42,930 nucleotides of DNA, from positions 1-42,930 of the forward strand of contig CAJEXW010000021.1 in assembly GCA_903994525.1 (NCBI GenBank), read 5' to 3'. The position numbers were made by a program, and so were the translations under genes. Source of the stretch: an uncultured Chlorobiaceae bacterium (lineage in GTDB: Bacteria; Bacteroidota; Chlorobiia; Chlorobiales; Chlorobiaceae). Every line of letters begins with the position of its first letter. The first letter of the stretch is position 1. Positions 34,021 to 42,930 of this stretch are shown here, piece by piece. Below the pieces are notes generated by a model. The model ran no database searches. It saw only the letters and a list, made by a program, of their open reading frames with translations, and was not told the DNA's origin.

Positions 34021-34794
34021 ATGGACGTTTTAAAGCTTGGCTCTTATACTTTCTCCTCGCGCCTGATTCTCGGCACCGGGAAATTCAGCAACTCCCGGGT
34101 GATGCTTGAAGCCGTACGCGCTTCAGGCGCACAACTGGTCACCGTGGCGCTGCGCCGCTTCAACCGCCAGCAGGCTGAAGATGACCTCTTCGGCCCCCTT
34201 TCATCCATTGAGGGGATCACCCTCATGCCCAATACCTCTGGTGCTTCGACCGCTGCGGAGGCTGTTCGGGCCGCCCATATCGCCCGGGAACTCTCGGGGA
34301 GCCCCTTCATCAAGGTTGAAATTCATCCGAATCCTCAGCACCTGATGCCCGACCCCATTGAAACATTCGAGGCTGCCCGGATTCTGGCAAAGGAGGGCTT
34401 TCTGGTGATGCCCTATATCGCCGCTGACCCGGTACTGGCCAAGCGACTGGAGGAGGTTGGCTGCGCATCGGTGATGCCACTTGGTTCGGCCATCGGAAGC
34501 GGACAGGGGCTTGCCACCTCCGAAATGCTGAATATTATCATCCGGGAAAGCACCATTCCGGTGATCGTCGATGCCGGGCTGCGCTCCCCTTCCGAGGCGG
34601 CACACGCCATGGAGATGGGGTGCGAGGCGGTGCTGGTCAACAGCGCCGTGGCGGCAGCAGGCAACCCGCCGGTCATGGCGGAGGCCTTTGCAGAGGCGGT
34701 CGCCGCAGGAAGAAAAGCATTCATGGCTGGACTGATGGAGAAAAGCGGCTCTGCGGTGGCAACCAGCCCACTCACTTTTCTTGGAACCTACTGA
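34021..34794 (+). CDS. thiG: Thiazole synthase ThiG
   Basis: A 257-residue TIM-barrel enzyme that builds the thiazole phosphate from deoxyxylulose 5-phosphate, dehydroglycine and ThiS thiocarboxylate. The Schiff-base lysine is K98 (FIKVEIH). [30 protein letters not shown] and [18 protein letters not shown] are family hallmarks. Its stop shares a base with the thiH start (TGATG at 34792-34796). Confidence 0.96.
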   Translation: MDVLKLGSYTFSSRLILGTGKFSNSRVMLEAVRASGAQLVTVALRRFNRQQAEDDLFGPLSSIEGITLMPNTSGASTAAEAVRAAHIARELSGSPFIKVEIHPNPQHLMPDPIETFEAARILAKEGFLVMPYIAADPVLAKRLEEVGCASVMPLGSAIGSGQGLATSEMLNIIIRESTIPVIVDAGLRSPSEAAHAMEMGCEAVLVNSAVAAAGNPPVMAEAFAEAVAAGRKAFMAGLMEKSGSAVATSPLTFLGTY

Positions 34795-35933
34795 TGAACG
34801 CTCTGCCGCAATGGCTTACCGACACACGTGACACTGCGGCCCTGGCCGCCATGCTCGCGCCTGCATCACCCCGTTCGCTCGAAGCACTGGCTGCCGAATC
34901 GAGAGCGATGACCCTGCGCCGTTTCGGACGCACCATGGCGCTTTACGCTCCGCTCTACCTCTCAAACTACTGCTCAAGCGGCTGCGCCTACTGCGGCTTT
35001 GCCTCCGACCGCAAAACGCCGCGCCACCGTCTTGAACCAGAGGAGATACGCCGCGAACTGGCCGCCATGAGAAAGCTTGGCATCAGCGACGTTTTGCTGC
35101 TCACCGGCGAACGCACCGCTGCTGCCGATTTCGACTATCTCCACCGGTGCGTTGCCATTGCGGCAGAGGAGATGCCGCGTGTCTCGGTTGAGGCCTTCCC
35201 GATGAGTGTCAGCGAGTACCGGAGGCTGGCCGACTGCGGCTGCACCGGCATCACCATCTACCAGGAGACCTACAACCGGGAACGATACGAGGAGCTGCAC
35301 CGCTGGGGCCCCAAAAAAGATTTTATCGACCGCCTCGAAACTCCGGCACGCGCCCTTGAAGGGGGAATAAAAAGCGTTGGGCTTGGCGTACTGCTTGGCC
35401 TCTCCGATCCCGTTGAGGATGCTCTCTGCCTCTACCGTCACCTTCGCCACCTTGGTAGAACGTACTGGCGAGCCGGTCTCTCCCTCTCCTTCCCGCGCAT
35501 GAGGCCCCAGACCGGCGGCTATGAGCCTCCCTTTCCGGTGGACGATCAACTGCTTGCCAGAATCATCTTTGCCTTCCGCATTGCTCTCCCGGATACAGAG
35601 CTGGTACTCTCAACAAGGGAGAGCGCCACCTTTCGTGACGGTATGGCCGGGCTGGGAATTACCAGAATGAGCGTTGAGAGCAAGACTACTGTCGGTGGAT
35701 ATTGTGAAAACGAAGAGGGGGAGAGCGAAGAGCAGAGAGAGAAAGGACAATTTGAAATATCTGATGATCGCACCGCCCGGGAGTTTTGTGCTGCAATGCG
35801 CGCAATGAACATTGATCCGGTCTTCAAAAACTGGGAACCCTCGTATAACGGAGCATCTGCCACCATACATCATGAAAGAGAAGCCGACAGGTCAGTCACC
35901 CCAATAACTCCTGAAGCAGAGCCATGCCACTGA
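34794..35933 (+). CDS. thiH: 2-iminoacetate synthase ThiH
   Basis: A 379-residue radical SAM enzyme that cleaves tyrosine to dehydroglycine and p-cresol for the thiazole ring. The CxxxCxxC cluster motif is YCSSGCAYCGF (first Cys near residue 59). ITIYQETYNRERYEELH and SFPRMRPQ are ThiH-type motifs. A Glu-rich stretch (ENEEGESEEQREK, near 305-317) replaces the usual short loop before the C-terminal region, where other ThiH proteins have only a few residues. The start at 34794 overlaps the thiG stop. Its end overlaps thiF by 10 bases. Confidence 0.94.
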   Translation: MNALPQWLTDTRDTAALAAMLAPASPRSLEALAAESRAMTLRRFGRTMALYAPLYLSNYCSSGCAYCGFASDRKTPRHRLEPEEIRRELAAMRKLGISDVLLLTGERTAAADFDYLHRCVAIAAEEMPRVSVEAFPMSVSEYRRLADCGCTGITIYQETYNRERYEELHRWGPKKDFIDRLETPARALEGGIKSVGLGVLLGLSDPVEDALCLYRHLRHLGRTYWRAGLSLSFPRMRPQTGGYEPPFPVDDQLLARIIFAFRIALPDTELVLSTRESATFRDGMAGLGITRMSVESKTTVGGYCENEEGESEEQREKGQFEISDDRTAREFCAAMRAMNIDPVFKNWEPSYNGASATIHHEREADRSVTPITPEAEPCH

Positions 35934-36667
35934 ACAACAACCAGCGCGAACGATATGCCCGTCACCTCTCCCTGAGCGAAATCGGCGAGGAGGGACAGGC
36001 GAAGCTCCTTAAAGCAAAAGTACTGGTCATCGGTGCCGGTGGGCTCGGATCCCCTGTTGCTTTTTATCTTGCCGCAGCAGGCATCGGCACCATCGGAATC
36101 ATGGACGGCGACAAGGTCGATCTCAGCAACCTCCAGCGCCAGATTCTCCATACCACCGACTCTATCGGACAAAACAAGGTGGCCTCTGCAAAGGAGAGAC
36201 TTGTTGCCCTTGACCCTGAGATAAAGCTCAACCTCTACCCCTTTCGACTCACCGCCGACAATGCAACAGAAATTTTTGAGCCTTATGACTTTATCGTCGA
36301 TGCCACCGACAACTTCGACTCAAAATTTCTGATAGATACAGCCTGCCACAACACAGCAAAACCTTACTCCCATGCGGGAATCCGGGAGTTCCGTGGCCAG
36401 ACCATGACTGTCCACCCCGGTGCCACCGCCTGCTACCACTGCCTCTTTCACGAAGAGGGTGCCCCCACTGCCGCCATCCCCAAAGGCCCCCTTGGCGCCG
36501 TACCCGGCATCATCGGCTCAATCCAGGCCACCGAAGCCATAAAAAATATTCTCTCCATTGGCACCCCGCTCACCAATACCCTGCTCACCTGCGACACCCT
36601 CACCATGAAAATCCGCACCATCAAAGTCCAGCGTGACAGCTTCTGCCCAACCTGCGGCACACAGTAA
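35924..36667 (+). CDS. thiF: ThiS adenylyltransferase ThiF (MoeB/HesA family)
   Basis: A 247-residue E1-like enzyme. It has the ATP-binding GAGGLGSPVAFYLAAAG near residues 38-54, D-x-D-x-V-x-L-S-N-L-Q-R-Q near 64-76 and two zinc-binding CxxC pairs (CYHC and CPTC at the C-terminus). MoeB is very similar; the overlap with thiH and the thiSGH context favour ThiF, though it may serve molybdopterin synthesis too. It is convergent with hypE. Confidence 0.9.
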   Translation: MPLNNNQRERYARHLSLSEIGEEGQAKLLKAKVLVIGAGGLGSPVAFYLAAAGIGTIGIMDGDKVDLSNLQRQILHTTDSIGQNKVASAKERLVALDPEIKLNLYPFRLTADNATEIFEPYDFIVDATDNFDSKFLIDTACHNTAKPYSHAGIREFRGQTMTVHPGATACYHCLFHEEGAPTAAIPKGPLGAVPGIIGSIQATEAIKNILSIGTPLTNTLLTCDTLTMKIRTIKVQRDSFCPTCGTQ

Positions 36668-36727
36668 ACTTCTTCCAGTAACTCTTTCGCATTAACCCGC
36701 GATATAAGCAGCGTGAAGCTGCCATTG

Positions 36728-36759
36728 AAAAAAGGGTGCTGAACATGGAACGTTCAGCA
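36728..36759 (-). terminator. Terminator of the hyp operon
   Basis: Read on the minus strand, an 8-bp stem (36759-36752 with 36744-36737, loop of 7) is followed by CCC and T6 (36733-36728). The stem overlaps the last codons of hypE. Confidence 0.75.
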
Positions 36760-37800
36760 TATACGAGGCAACTGTTCCCCAAGCGGAAGATCAATAATCC
36801 GCCGACTGCCATAGAGTGTCCGCATAACAACCATATCGGGATGATCGTCAACCACCGAGCCGATGATGACGGCATCCCGGCCAAGGTCGAAGCTGCGAAT
36901 CAGGTCGAGTGCCTGTTTGGCGTTGTCTGCCGCTACAGCCACAACAAGTTTGCCTTCGTTTGCCACATGCAGGGGGTCAATACCGAGCAGCTCACAGGCA
37001 CCCCGAACGTCGGGTTTGACAGGAATGGTGCTCTCATGGATCTCAATACCAACAGAAGAGGAGCTTGCCAGTTCGTTCAGTGTGGCGGCCACCCCGCCCC
37101 TGGTCGGGTCGCGCATGGCGTGGATTGCACAAGGCAGCTCATCAAGCATGGAGGCAATCATACCATTGAGCGCCGCACAGTCACTCGTTATCCTCGAATG
37201 GAATGAGAGTCCCTCTCGCGAGGTCATGATGGCCATCCCGTGATCGCCCACCGTTCCTGAAAGAATAATGCTGTCACCCGCCTTAAGGTTTCTGCACGAG
37301 AGATCGACTCCCTCCCGAATAACACCGATACCTGATGTATTGATAAAAATCCGGTCGCACTGCCCTTTGCCAACCACTTTGGTGTCACCGGTCACAATCA
37401 TCACCCCAGCTCGCCGGGCGGCCTCTGCCATACTCCTGACAATGGTTTCGAGCTCCGCCAGCAGAAGCCCCTCTTCAAGCACAAACCCGGCACTGAGATA
37501 GAGCGGCCTGGCACCACCCACAGCCAGATCGTTAACGGTACCGTTGACGGCAAGCTCCCCGATGTTACCTCCAGGAAAAAAAACCGGGCTCACCACGTAG
37601 GTATCGGTGGTAAAAGCGGTTCGTCCGGACGGGAGATCAAGCTTTGCCTGATCATCAAGCAGATCAAGAAAAGCGTTGGAGAGGTGCGGCATAAAAACCC
37701 TCTGCATGATCACCTGCGACAACCGCCCCCCCGCGCCATGGGCCATCTGGACAGTTTCGTGCTGCATAATGGGAGTTGGACAGGTCGGTGCGATTGTCAT
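36754..37800 (-). CDS. hypE: Hydrogenase maturation protein HypE
   Basis: A 348-residue enzyme of the PurM/SelD fold that dehydrates the carbamoyl group on its C-terminal cysteine to a thiocyanate, the source of the cyanide ligands of [NiFe]-hydrogenase. The C-terminus is PRIC, as required. AHGAGGRLS near residue 20 and [27 protein letters not shown] (core [14 protein letters not shown]) are typical. It overlaps hypD by four bases and is the last gene of the operon. Confidence 0.96.
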   Translation of the reverse strand: MTIAPTCPTPIMQHETVQMAHGAGGRLSQVIMQRVFMPHLSNAFLDLLDDQAKLDLPSGRTAFTTDTYVVSPVFFPGGNIGELAVNGTVNDLAVGGARPLYLSAGFVLEEGLLLAELETIVRSMAEAARRAGVMIVTGDTKVVGKGQCDRIFINTSGIGVIREGVDLSCRNLKAGDSIILSGTVGDHGMAIMTSREGLSFHSRITSDCAALNGMIASMLDELPCAIHAMRDPTRGGVAATLNELASSSSVGIEIHESTIPVKPDVRGACELLGIDPLHVANEGKLVVAVAADNAKQALDLIRSFDLGRDAVIIGSVVDDHPDMVVMRTLYGSRRIIDLPLGEQLPRIC

Positions 37801-38903
37801 GATACAGTAGTGTGATAGTTATAATAGGCGGCGCAGGCCCCCTCGGAGGAGACCATGGTGGCACCAAGCGGATGCGCGGGTGTACACTCCTTCGCAAAGG
37901 CGGGACAGCCGTCGGGCTTCAGCATCCCCTGCAACACACTCCCGCTCATACAGAGTGGTGACTCCCGGGCACAGATATTGGAAACATGAAACTTTTTTTC
38001 GGCATCAAAACGGGCAAACGCCTCCCTGAGCCCGAGACCGCTGTCGGGAATCATCCCAATCCCGCGCCACGGACGATCAATCACCTCAAATACTTTTGCC
38101 ATAATCTCCCGCGCCACAGGATTGCCTTCACGGCTGACAACACGGCCGTAGCGATTGACCACCTCCGCCCTCCCCTCCTCCAGCAGCTCCACGGTTTTCA
38201 AAATCCCGGCAAGCAGGTCCACAGGCTCAAAACCAGTCGGGACAATCGGCACATGAAACTCACGGGCTACGGGCTCATACTCTTCATAGCCCATCACCGC
38301 GCAAACGTGCCCTGCGGCAAGAAAACCCTGAACCCTGTTCCCCGGTGAAGAGAGAATGGTCCGCATGGCTGGTGGTACCATCACCTGACTCACCAGAACC
38401 GAGAAATTCTCTCTCCCTTCACGCGCGGCCTGCCAGACCACCATGGCATTGGCGGGAGCCGTGGTTTCAAACCCGACAGCAAAAAAGACAACCTCTTTTG
38501 ACGGATTATCACGGGCTATCTGCAGGGCATCGAGTGGGGAAAAAACAATGCGCACATCCCCGCCGGTGCTGCGCACCATAAAGAGATCCTTTGCATTACC
38601 AGGCACCCGAAGCATATCCCCAAAACTGGTAAAAATCACCTCTTCGCGTGCGGCTATGGCAAGAGCCCTCTCAATGGATTCAAGGGGGGTGACGCAGACC
38701 GGGCATCCGGGGCCATGCACCAGTTCGATGCTCTCCGGCAGCAATTGATCCAGACCATTTCGTAAAATTGAGTGGGTCTGGCCTCCGCATATCTCCATGA
38801 TCGTCCAGCGCCGGGTGGCTTTTCTGCGAATCTCATCAAGCAGCTTCCGGGCAAGCCCGGGATCACGGTATTCGTCGATATATCTCATTGGTGTCGGCAT
38901 CAC
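37797..38903 (-). CDS. hypD: Hydrogenase maturation protein HypD
   Basis: A 368-residue iron-sulfur protein that, with HypC, holds the Fe(CN)2CO unit. Conserved signatures are [10 protein letters not shown] near 36-45, [11 protein letters not shown] near 63-73, GFETTAPA and the C-terminal [4Fe-4S] cysteines in [16 protein letters not shown] and KECTP. The start overlaps the hypC stop by four bases and its own stop overlaps the hypE start by four bases. Confidence 0.97.
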   Translation of the reverse strand: MMPTPMRYIDEYRDPGLARKLLDEIRRKATRRWTIMEICGGQTHSILRNGLDQLLPESIELVHGPGCPVCVTPLESIERALAIAAREEVIFTSFGDMLRVPGNAKDLFMVRSTGGDVRIVFSPLDALQIARDNPSKEVVFFAVGFETTAPANAMVVWQAAREGRENFSVLVSQVMVPPAMRTILSSPGNRVQGFLAAGHVCAVMGYEEYEPVAREFHVPIVPTGFEPVDLLAGILKTVELLEEGRAEVVNRYGRVVSREGNPVAREIMAKVFEVIDRPWRGIGMIPDSGLGLREAFARFDAEKKFHVSNICARESPLCMSGSVLQGMLKPDGCPAFAKECTPAHPLGATMVSSEGACAAYYNYHTTVS

Positions 38904-39172
38904 ACCGATCCTGGTAAAGGAAGCTCGTCATCAGGCTGAAATGCTCCGCTCTCGATCAGCTCCTGCCAAAGCTTCAGACTCTCGGCCGCCTCCTCTTCGT
39001 CAATTATTTTCAGGGCGAACCCGGCATGAACAATGGTATACTGCCCCACCTTGATGTCGGGCACATATTCAAGACAGGCTCTTGTTTTTGAACCGTTCAC
39101 GTCAATAATGCCCATTTTCAGGCCATTTTCCGTCGTAAGTTCGATCAGTTTTCCGGGAATAGCGAGGCACAT
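38900..39172 (-). CDS. hypC: Hydrogenase maturation chaperone HypC
   Basis: A 90-residue HypC/HybG/HupF protein. It starts MCLAIPGKL; the Cys at position 2 binds HypD and the iron unit. GDYVLVHAGFA-like sequence appears as [16 protein letters not shown]. The gene is separated from hypF by 149 bases without a recognisable gene and is translationally coupled to hypD. Confidence 0.95.
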   Translation of the reverse strand: MCLAIPGKLIELTTENGLKMGIIDVNGSKTRACLEYVPDIKVGQYTIVHAGFALKIIDEEEAAESLKLWQELIESGAFQPDDELPLPGSV

Positions 39173-39321
39173 GGGTTAAAAGGAAAGAGAACGTTAGTGA
39201 TAAGATGTATTTACCCGTTTTTCATCAAATAGTTTCTGAACCTTGATTTTTGAGTTTATCCACGTTGTGCAATAACGTTTTTGTTAAGACCAATCAATCA
39301 TGTCATCAGGCGAATCATGGT

Positions 39322-41631
39322 TCAAGACAACATACGCCGCCCGATTATCGCCTGGCCAAGCGAAAGGCCACCATCATTGGGGGGAATACGCGCATGAGTG
39401 AGCACCCTGTATCCTGCCTGTTGGAGCTCATGCAACAAGGTAACAAAGAGAAGCTCGTTCTGAAAAACCCCTCCGCTCAATACGACTGTTTTTATACCGG
39501 CAGCGTTGGCGGCTTTGCCAATGATCTCCAGAAAGCAGGATATCAGCGTGCGATGGAATCTTTGGCTGATTTCGGTGACGGGCATCCCTTGTTGCAATGC
39601 CGTAGCAATATCCTGAATCATTGGTGACACATGCATGATCCAGCGACCTTTTTCTTCACGCAATGCTGAGCGAAACTCTTTTTCTCCCACTACCCCTCCC
39701 GCAGCATGCATCAGCGCCATGGCAGCCTCTCCTTCATAGCTGATCTCTCCCCGCAGGTTGCAGAGCGCGGCGACGGCATCGAAGAGTCGGCCACAGCTTG
39801 ATGTTTCAACAATGTTCACCTTTTTTTCGAGCAGCTCAAGAACCTGCGCAATCCCCCTCCCTTTCATAAATGGCAGATCGGCCATATCGACGCAACTTCT
39901 GTGGAGATAACCAAGCGCCAAACGCCATGGATGAATCACCGCCGCATCACCACCCGGCAGCGGCATGGACTCCAGCGAGGCAAAACGCTCCACTCCGGCG
40001 GCATCGCCAATCAGCAGCTCGCCACCCCAGATTGTGCCATCGGTTCCGTAGCCGGTACCATCAAGAATCAGCCCGATGGCAGGGCCCTCCTCCCTGTTTT
40101 CTGCAAGGCATGCAACCAGATGAGCGTGATGGTGTTGAACGCCAAGCAGAGGAATATTCTGGCGTAACGCCCATTGTGTCGTCAGGTAGCCGGGGTGGAG
40201 ATCATGCACTACAAGCTCCGGCGTGGCTTGAAACAGGTGCTGCAAGTGGGCAACAACCTGTTCAAAATGGCGGTATGCTTCAAAATTTTTCATGTCGCCG
40301 ATATGCTGGCTCATCAGCGCGTGAGTGCCTTTCAACAGAGTGACAGTATTTTTAAGCTCTCCTCCGGTTCCAAGCACCGTGGCCCCACCTTTACGCAGAG
40401 TGATTGGTGCCGGCACATATCCCCTGCTCCGCCTGCTATGACGAAGTTCGCCCGAGAGATGGATGGTTACCGAATCGTCACATTTAAGGTAGATGGGACG
40501 ATTGTGAAGCAAAAAGGCATCCGCAATTCCTGTGAGGCGTGAGAGTGCTTCGTCATTGTCGTTGACAATGGGCTCTTCGCTGAAATTTGCACTGGTCATC
40601 ACCAGCACGTCGGCCCCCGATTCGAAGAGCAGGGTATGCAGAGGGGTATAGGGAAGCATGACTCCGATTCGATCGTAGCCCGGTGCTACGGATGGTGCCA
40701 GCATACTGCCGGGCCGTTTGTTGAGAAGCACAATGGGTGCCTCTGGTGAGGTCAAGGCGGCAAGCTCACCCTCGCTCACGTCGCACCAGCTCCTGACCTG
40801 AACGATATCGCGCATCATCACCGCAAAAGGCTTTGCCTCACGCCCCTTTCGCTCCCGGAGCCTTTTCACCGCACGCTCATTGCTCGCATCAACAGCAAGA
40901 TGAAAACCTCCAAGCCCCTTCAAGGCAAGAATATGCCCCTCTTCAAGCATCACAACCGCTTCTGTTACAGCATCACCTGCCAACGGCTTTGGAGACTCAG
41001 TGGCACAAGTGGACGGCTCCACATCAGCCGCCATCATCGGCAAACCGGCCGCATCAAGCAGCAGAAGCGCCGGGCCGCACACCGGGCAGCCATTGGGCTG
41101 CGCATGAAAACGACGGTCGAGAGGATCATGATACTCCCGTTCACACTCCGGGCACATGGTGAAAGAGCGCATGGAGGTGGAAGGACGGTCGTAGGGGAGG
41201 CTCTCGACAATGGTGTAGCGGGGGCCGCAATTGGTGCAGTTGATGAAGGGATATCGAAATCGGCGATCAGCCGGATCGAGAAGTTCGCGACGACAATCGC
41301 TGCAAAGCGCAATATCCGGTGCTATCAGTGTTTCAACCGCATCACCAGCAGTTGAGTCCCCGATATGAAAGTCAGCCTCTTCACAACAATCAAGCGCACT
41401 CTCTTCGATTGCCTCAATGCGAGCCAGTGGTGGAGTGCCGTGCCGGATTGAGGAACAGAAGCTCTCCAAAAGCTGCCCTGGGCCCTGCACCTCAATCAGT
41501 ACCCCGGTGTGCGTATTGCGCACAAACCCTTTCAGCCCATACCCGATGGCAAGACGATAGACAAAGGGACGAAACCCCACTCCCTGCACCATGCCATGAA
41601 CCAGCAGGCGGCGACGGCTTTCAGCGTTCAA
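39322..41631 (-). CDS. hypF: Carbamoyltransferase HypF
   Basis: A 769-residue multidomain enzyme that uses carbamoyl phosphate and ATP to carbamoylate the HypE C-terminal cysteine. In order: acylphosphatase-like domain (VHGMVQGVGFRPFVYRLA, residues 11-28), two zinc-finger units (CSDC...CTNC near 110-135 and CPEC...CPVC near 160-185), a YrdC-like domain (about 205-390) and the Kae1-like carbamoyltransferase domain with HHAHLVACLAE. Four bases separate its start from the hypB stop. Length is normal. Confidence 0.97.
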   Translation of the reverse strand: MNAESRRRLLVHGMVQGVGFRPFVYRLAIGYGLKGFVRNTHTGVLIEVQGPGQLLESFCSSIRHGTPPLARIEAIEESALDCCEEADFHIGDSTAGDAVETLIAPDIALCSDCRRELLDPADRRFRYPFINCTNCGPRYTIVESLPYDRPSTSMRSFTMCPECEREYHDPLDRRFHAQPNGCPVCGPALLLLDAAGLPMMAADVEPSTCATESPKPLAGDAVTEAVVMLEEGHILALKGLGGFHLAVDASNERAVKRLRERKGREAKPFAVMMRDIVQVRSWCDVSEGELAALTSPEAPIVLLNKRPGSMLAPSVAPGYDRIGVMLPYTPLHTLLFESGADVLVMTSANFSEEPIVNDNDEALSRLTGIADAFLLHNRPIYLKCDDSVTIHLSGELRHSRRSRGYVPAPITLRKGGATVLGTGGELKNTVTLLKGTHALMSQHIGDMKNFEAYRHFEQVVAHLQHLFQATPELVVHDLHPGYLTTQWALRQNIPLLGVQHHHAHLVACLAENREEGPAIGLILDGTGYGTDGTIWGGELLIGDAAGVERFASLESMPLPGGDAAVIHPWRLALGYLHRSCVDMADLPFMKGRGIAQVLELLEKKVNIVETSSCGRLFDAVAALCNLRGEISYEGEAAMALMHAAGGVVGEKEFRSALREEKGRWIMHVSPMIQDIATALQQGMPVTEISQRFHRTLISCFLEIIGKAANAAGIKTVVLSGGVFQNELLFVTLLHELQQAGYRVLTHARIPPNDGGLSLGQAIIGRRMLS

Positions 41632-41635
41632 GGTG

Positions 41636-42496
41636 TCAAAGCAGTTTCAACCGCTTCTCGAGCCACTCCAGCCACTCGGCCACCCCCTCTCCGGTTTTTG
41701 CCGACAGCTCAAACCATTCGAGATGATGGTTTACCCGCATGGCATTCTGGCGGCACCTGGCCACATCAAACTCAACATAGGGAAGCAGGTCGATTTTGTT
41801 CAGAATGCAGAGATCAGCCTCATGAAACATGGTTGGATACTTGAGAGGCTTGTCATCGCCCTCCGTCACACTGATAATCACCACCTTCAAGGCCTCGCCC
41901 AGGTCAAAAAGTGCCGGGCAGACCAGGTTGCCGACATTTTCGATACAGAGCAGCGAATGCTCCTGCAACTCCATCTCGTGTAATGCTCTCTGGATCATCA
42001 GTGCGTCAAGGTGACAACCAGAACCGGTATTGATCTGGATCACCGGCACTCCGAGGGCGTGAATACGGTCTGCATCATTGGTGGTCTGCTGATCGCCCTC
42101 AATAACAGCGACCGGCAGGCGCTGCTGCAGGAGTGGAATGATCGTTTCAAGCAGTGAAGTTTTTCCAGAGCCCGGCGAGCTGAGAAAATTGAGGGCAACA
42201 ATCTCTTTTGCCTCAAAATATCCACGATTCCTTTCGGCAAGAAGATTGTTTTTCAGGAGCACATCCTCCTCCAGCAGCACATGTCGGCTTCTTTTTTCAT
42301 GATGATGATGGTGATCATGATCGTGGTGATGATCGTGGTGCACTTCTTGGTGATGGGCCTCCTCACTCCGCTCCACTTCGCCATGAGTATGATGCTTTCC
42401 TGCTCCACCATCATCAACATGAACGTGATAATCGCTCTCTCCCGGCTTGCGGAGCACCGCTCCGCCATCATCCGAACAACCACAGGTACTGCACAT
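41636..42496 (-). CDS. hypB: Hydrogenase nickel incorporation GTPase HypB
   Basis: A 286-residue SIMIBI GTPase that inserts nickel with HypA. The start is placed at ATG 42496 (MCSTCGCSD), which gives the canonical N-terminal CxxCGC nickel site and has AGGGGAGAG about 8 bases upstream; an ATG seven codons earlier has none. A His-rich stretch (about residues 45-70, including HHDHHHDHDHHHHHEK) can store nickel. The P-loop SSPGSGKTS and NKID are present. Confidence 0.95.
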   Translation of the reverse strand: MCSTCGCSDDGGAVLRKPGESDYHVHVDDGGAGKHHTHGEVERSEEAHHQEVHHDHHHDHDHHHHHEKRSRHVLLEEDVLLKNNLLAERNRGYFEAKEIVALNFLSSPGSGKTSLLETIIPLLQQRLPVAVIEGDQQTTNDADRIHALGVPVIQINTGSGCHLDALMIQRALHEMELQEHSLLCIENVGNLVCPALFDLGEALKVVIISVTEGDDKPLKYPTMFHEADLCILNKIDLLPYVEFDVARCRQNAMRVNHHLEWFELSAKTGEGVAEWLEWLEKRLKLL

Positions 42497-42500
42497 GCGT

Positions 42501-42854
42501 TTACTCTCCCCTCTCATCGATCGTTATTGATTGAATCAGAAACTCCTCACCGGAGACAATTGTTATTCGAAGTGAGCGGCACTCCGGGCACTCTGCATAA
42601 TAAAAGTTTACCGGGAAGCGCACGCCGCACTCACCGCACTCCCCAACCCCCTCCGGCTCTTCCAGAACAAGCCGTGCCTCCCCGGCAAGAGTTCCCGATG
42701 CTGCGGCTGAAAAACAGAACTTCAAAGAGTCGGCTTCAATGCCAGCAAGTTTGCCAACAAGCAGCTCTATCTCCGAAATTCGAACGGCACCCTCTTTTTG
42801 AGCATGAGCCACAACTGCTTCAACGATTGAAAGCGCAATACTCATTTCGTGCAT
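42501..42854 (-). CDS. hypA: Hydrogenase/urease nickel metallochaperone HypA
   Basis: A 117-residue nickel chaperone. The ATG at 42854 gives MHEMSIA, whose His2 is an essential nickel ligand; a TTG three codons upstream would bury it. The zinc site is formed by the pairs CGECG and CPEC. It is the first gene of the hyp operon seen here and ends four bases before hypB. The last 67 or so bases of the window beyond it hold no recognised gene. Confidence 0.94.
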   Translation of the reverse strand: MHEMSIALSIVEAVVAHAQKEGAVRISEIELLVGKLAGIEADSLKFCFSAAASGTLAGEARLVLEEPEGVGECGECGVRFPVNFYYAECPECRSLRITIVSGEEFLIQSITIDERGE

Positions 42855-42930
42855 AATGGACAACTCTGAACAATTGTTACTCTTTCACCCCCGGCGGAGT
42901 TCCTGCCTCCTCCTGGGTGACAATATCATG

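Overview
The window looks like a stretch of chromosome from a green sulfur bacterium (Chlorobiaceae; Chlorobium/Pelodictyon-like). The reasons are a nifH-nifI1-nifI2-nifDKENB operon with the PII-like genes between nifH and nifD, a separate nifV-nifA pair, a dense set of reduced-sulfur assimilation genes, and a hyp maturation operon in a mid-GC genome. This assignment is inferred from gene content and protein character, not from a database search; I do not claim a species.

Layout. (1) 1-3178: the 3' part of a very long repetitive surface adhesin with tandem YDG-type repeats, interrupted by a one-base shift at an A6 run. (2) 3558-8375: a compact three-gene exopolysaccharide module: a TPR plus beta-barrel outer-membrane exporter, a BcsA-like synthase without a PilZ domain, and a GH8 glycanase. 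(3) 8545-10564: a Nif11-domain small protein, then an overlapping pair made of a 79-residue helical protein and a NotI-like PD-(D/E)XK nuclease with a long N-terminal extension; no methyltransferase is nearby. (4) 10565-20227: the nitrogenase operon, driven by a clear sigma-54 promoter at 10954-10969 and ending with a thioredoxin-like [2Fe-2S] ferredoxin; nifV-nifA follow on the opposite strand to 23113.

(5) 23114-33631: a sulfur region. A structured, possibly riboswitch-like leader precedes a DUF4395 membrane protein, MetY and a LuxR-type response regulator. Next come cysK, cysE, a family 2 encapsulin shell gene with a cyclic-nucleotide-binding-like domain, and a SufS-like cysteine desulfurase with a roughly 245-residue N-terminal extension. 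Serine acetylation, cysteine synthesis and encapsulated cysteine desulfuration would thus be encoded side by side. A DUF4160/DUF2442 pair lies between a decayed 5' remnant of a cystathionine gamma-synthase-type gene and the intact gene. (6) 33792-36667: thiS-thiG-thiH-thiF for the thiazole half of thiamine. (7) 36754-42854, minus strand: hypA-B-F-C-D-E for [NiFe]-hydrogenase maturation, convergent with thi and closed by its own terminator.

The loci most worth following up are the NotI-like pair, the CNB-domain encapsulin with its desulfurase, the PilZ-less polysaccharide module, the folded leader upstream of DUF4395-metY, and the DUF4160/DUF2442 insertion. No CRISPR array, rRNA, tRNA or transposase gene was recognised.
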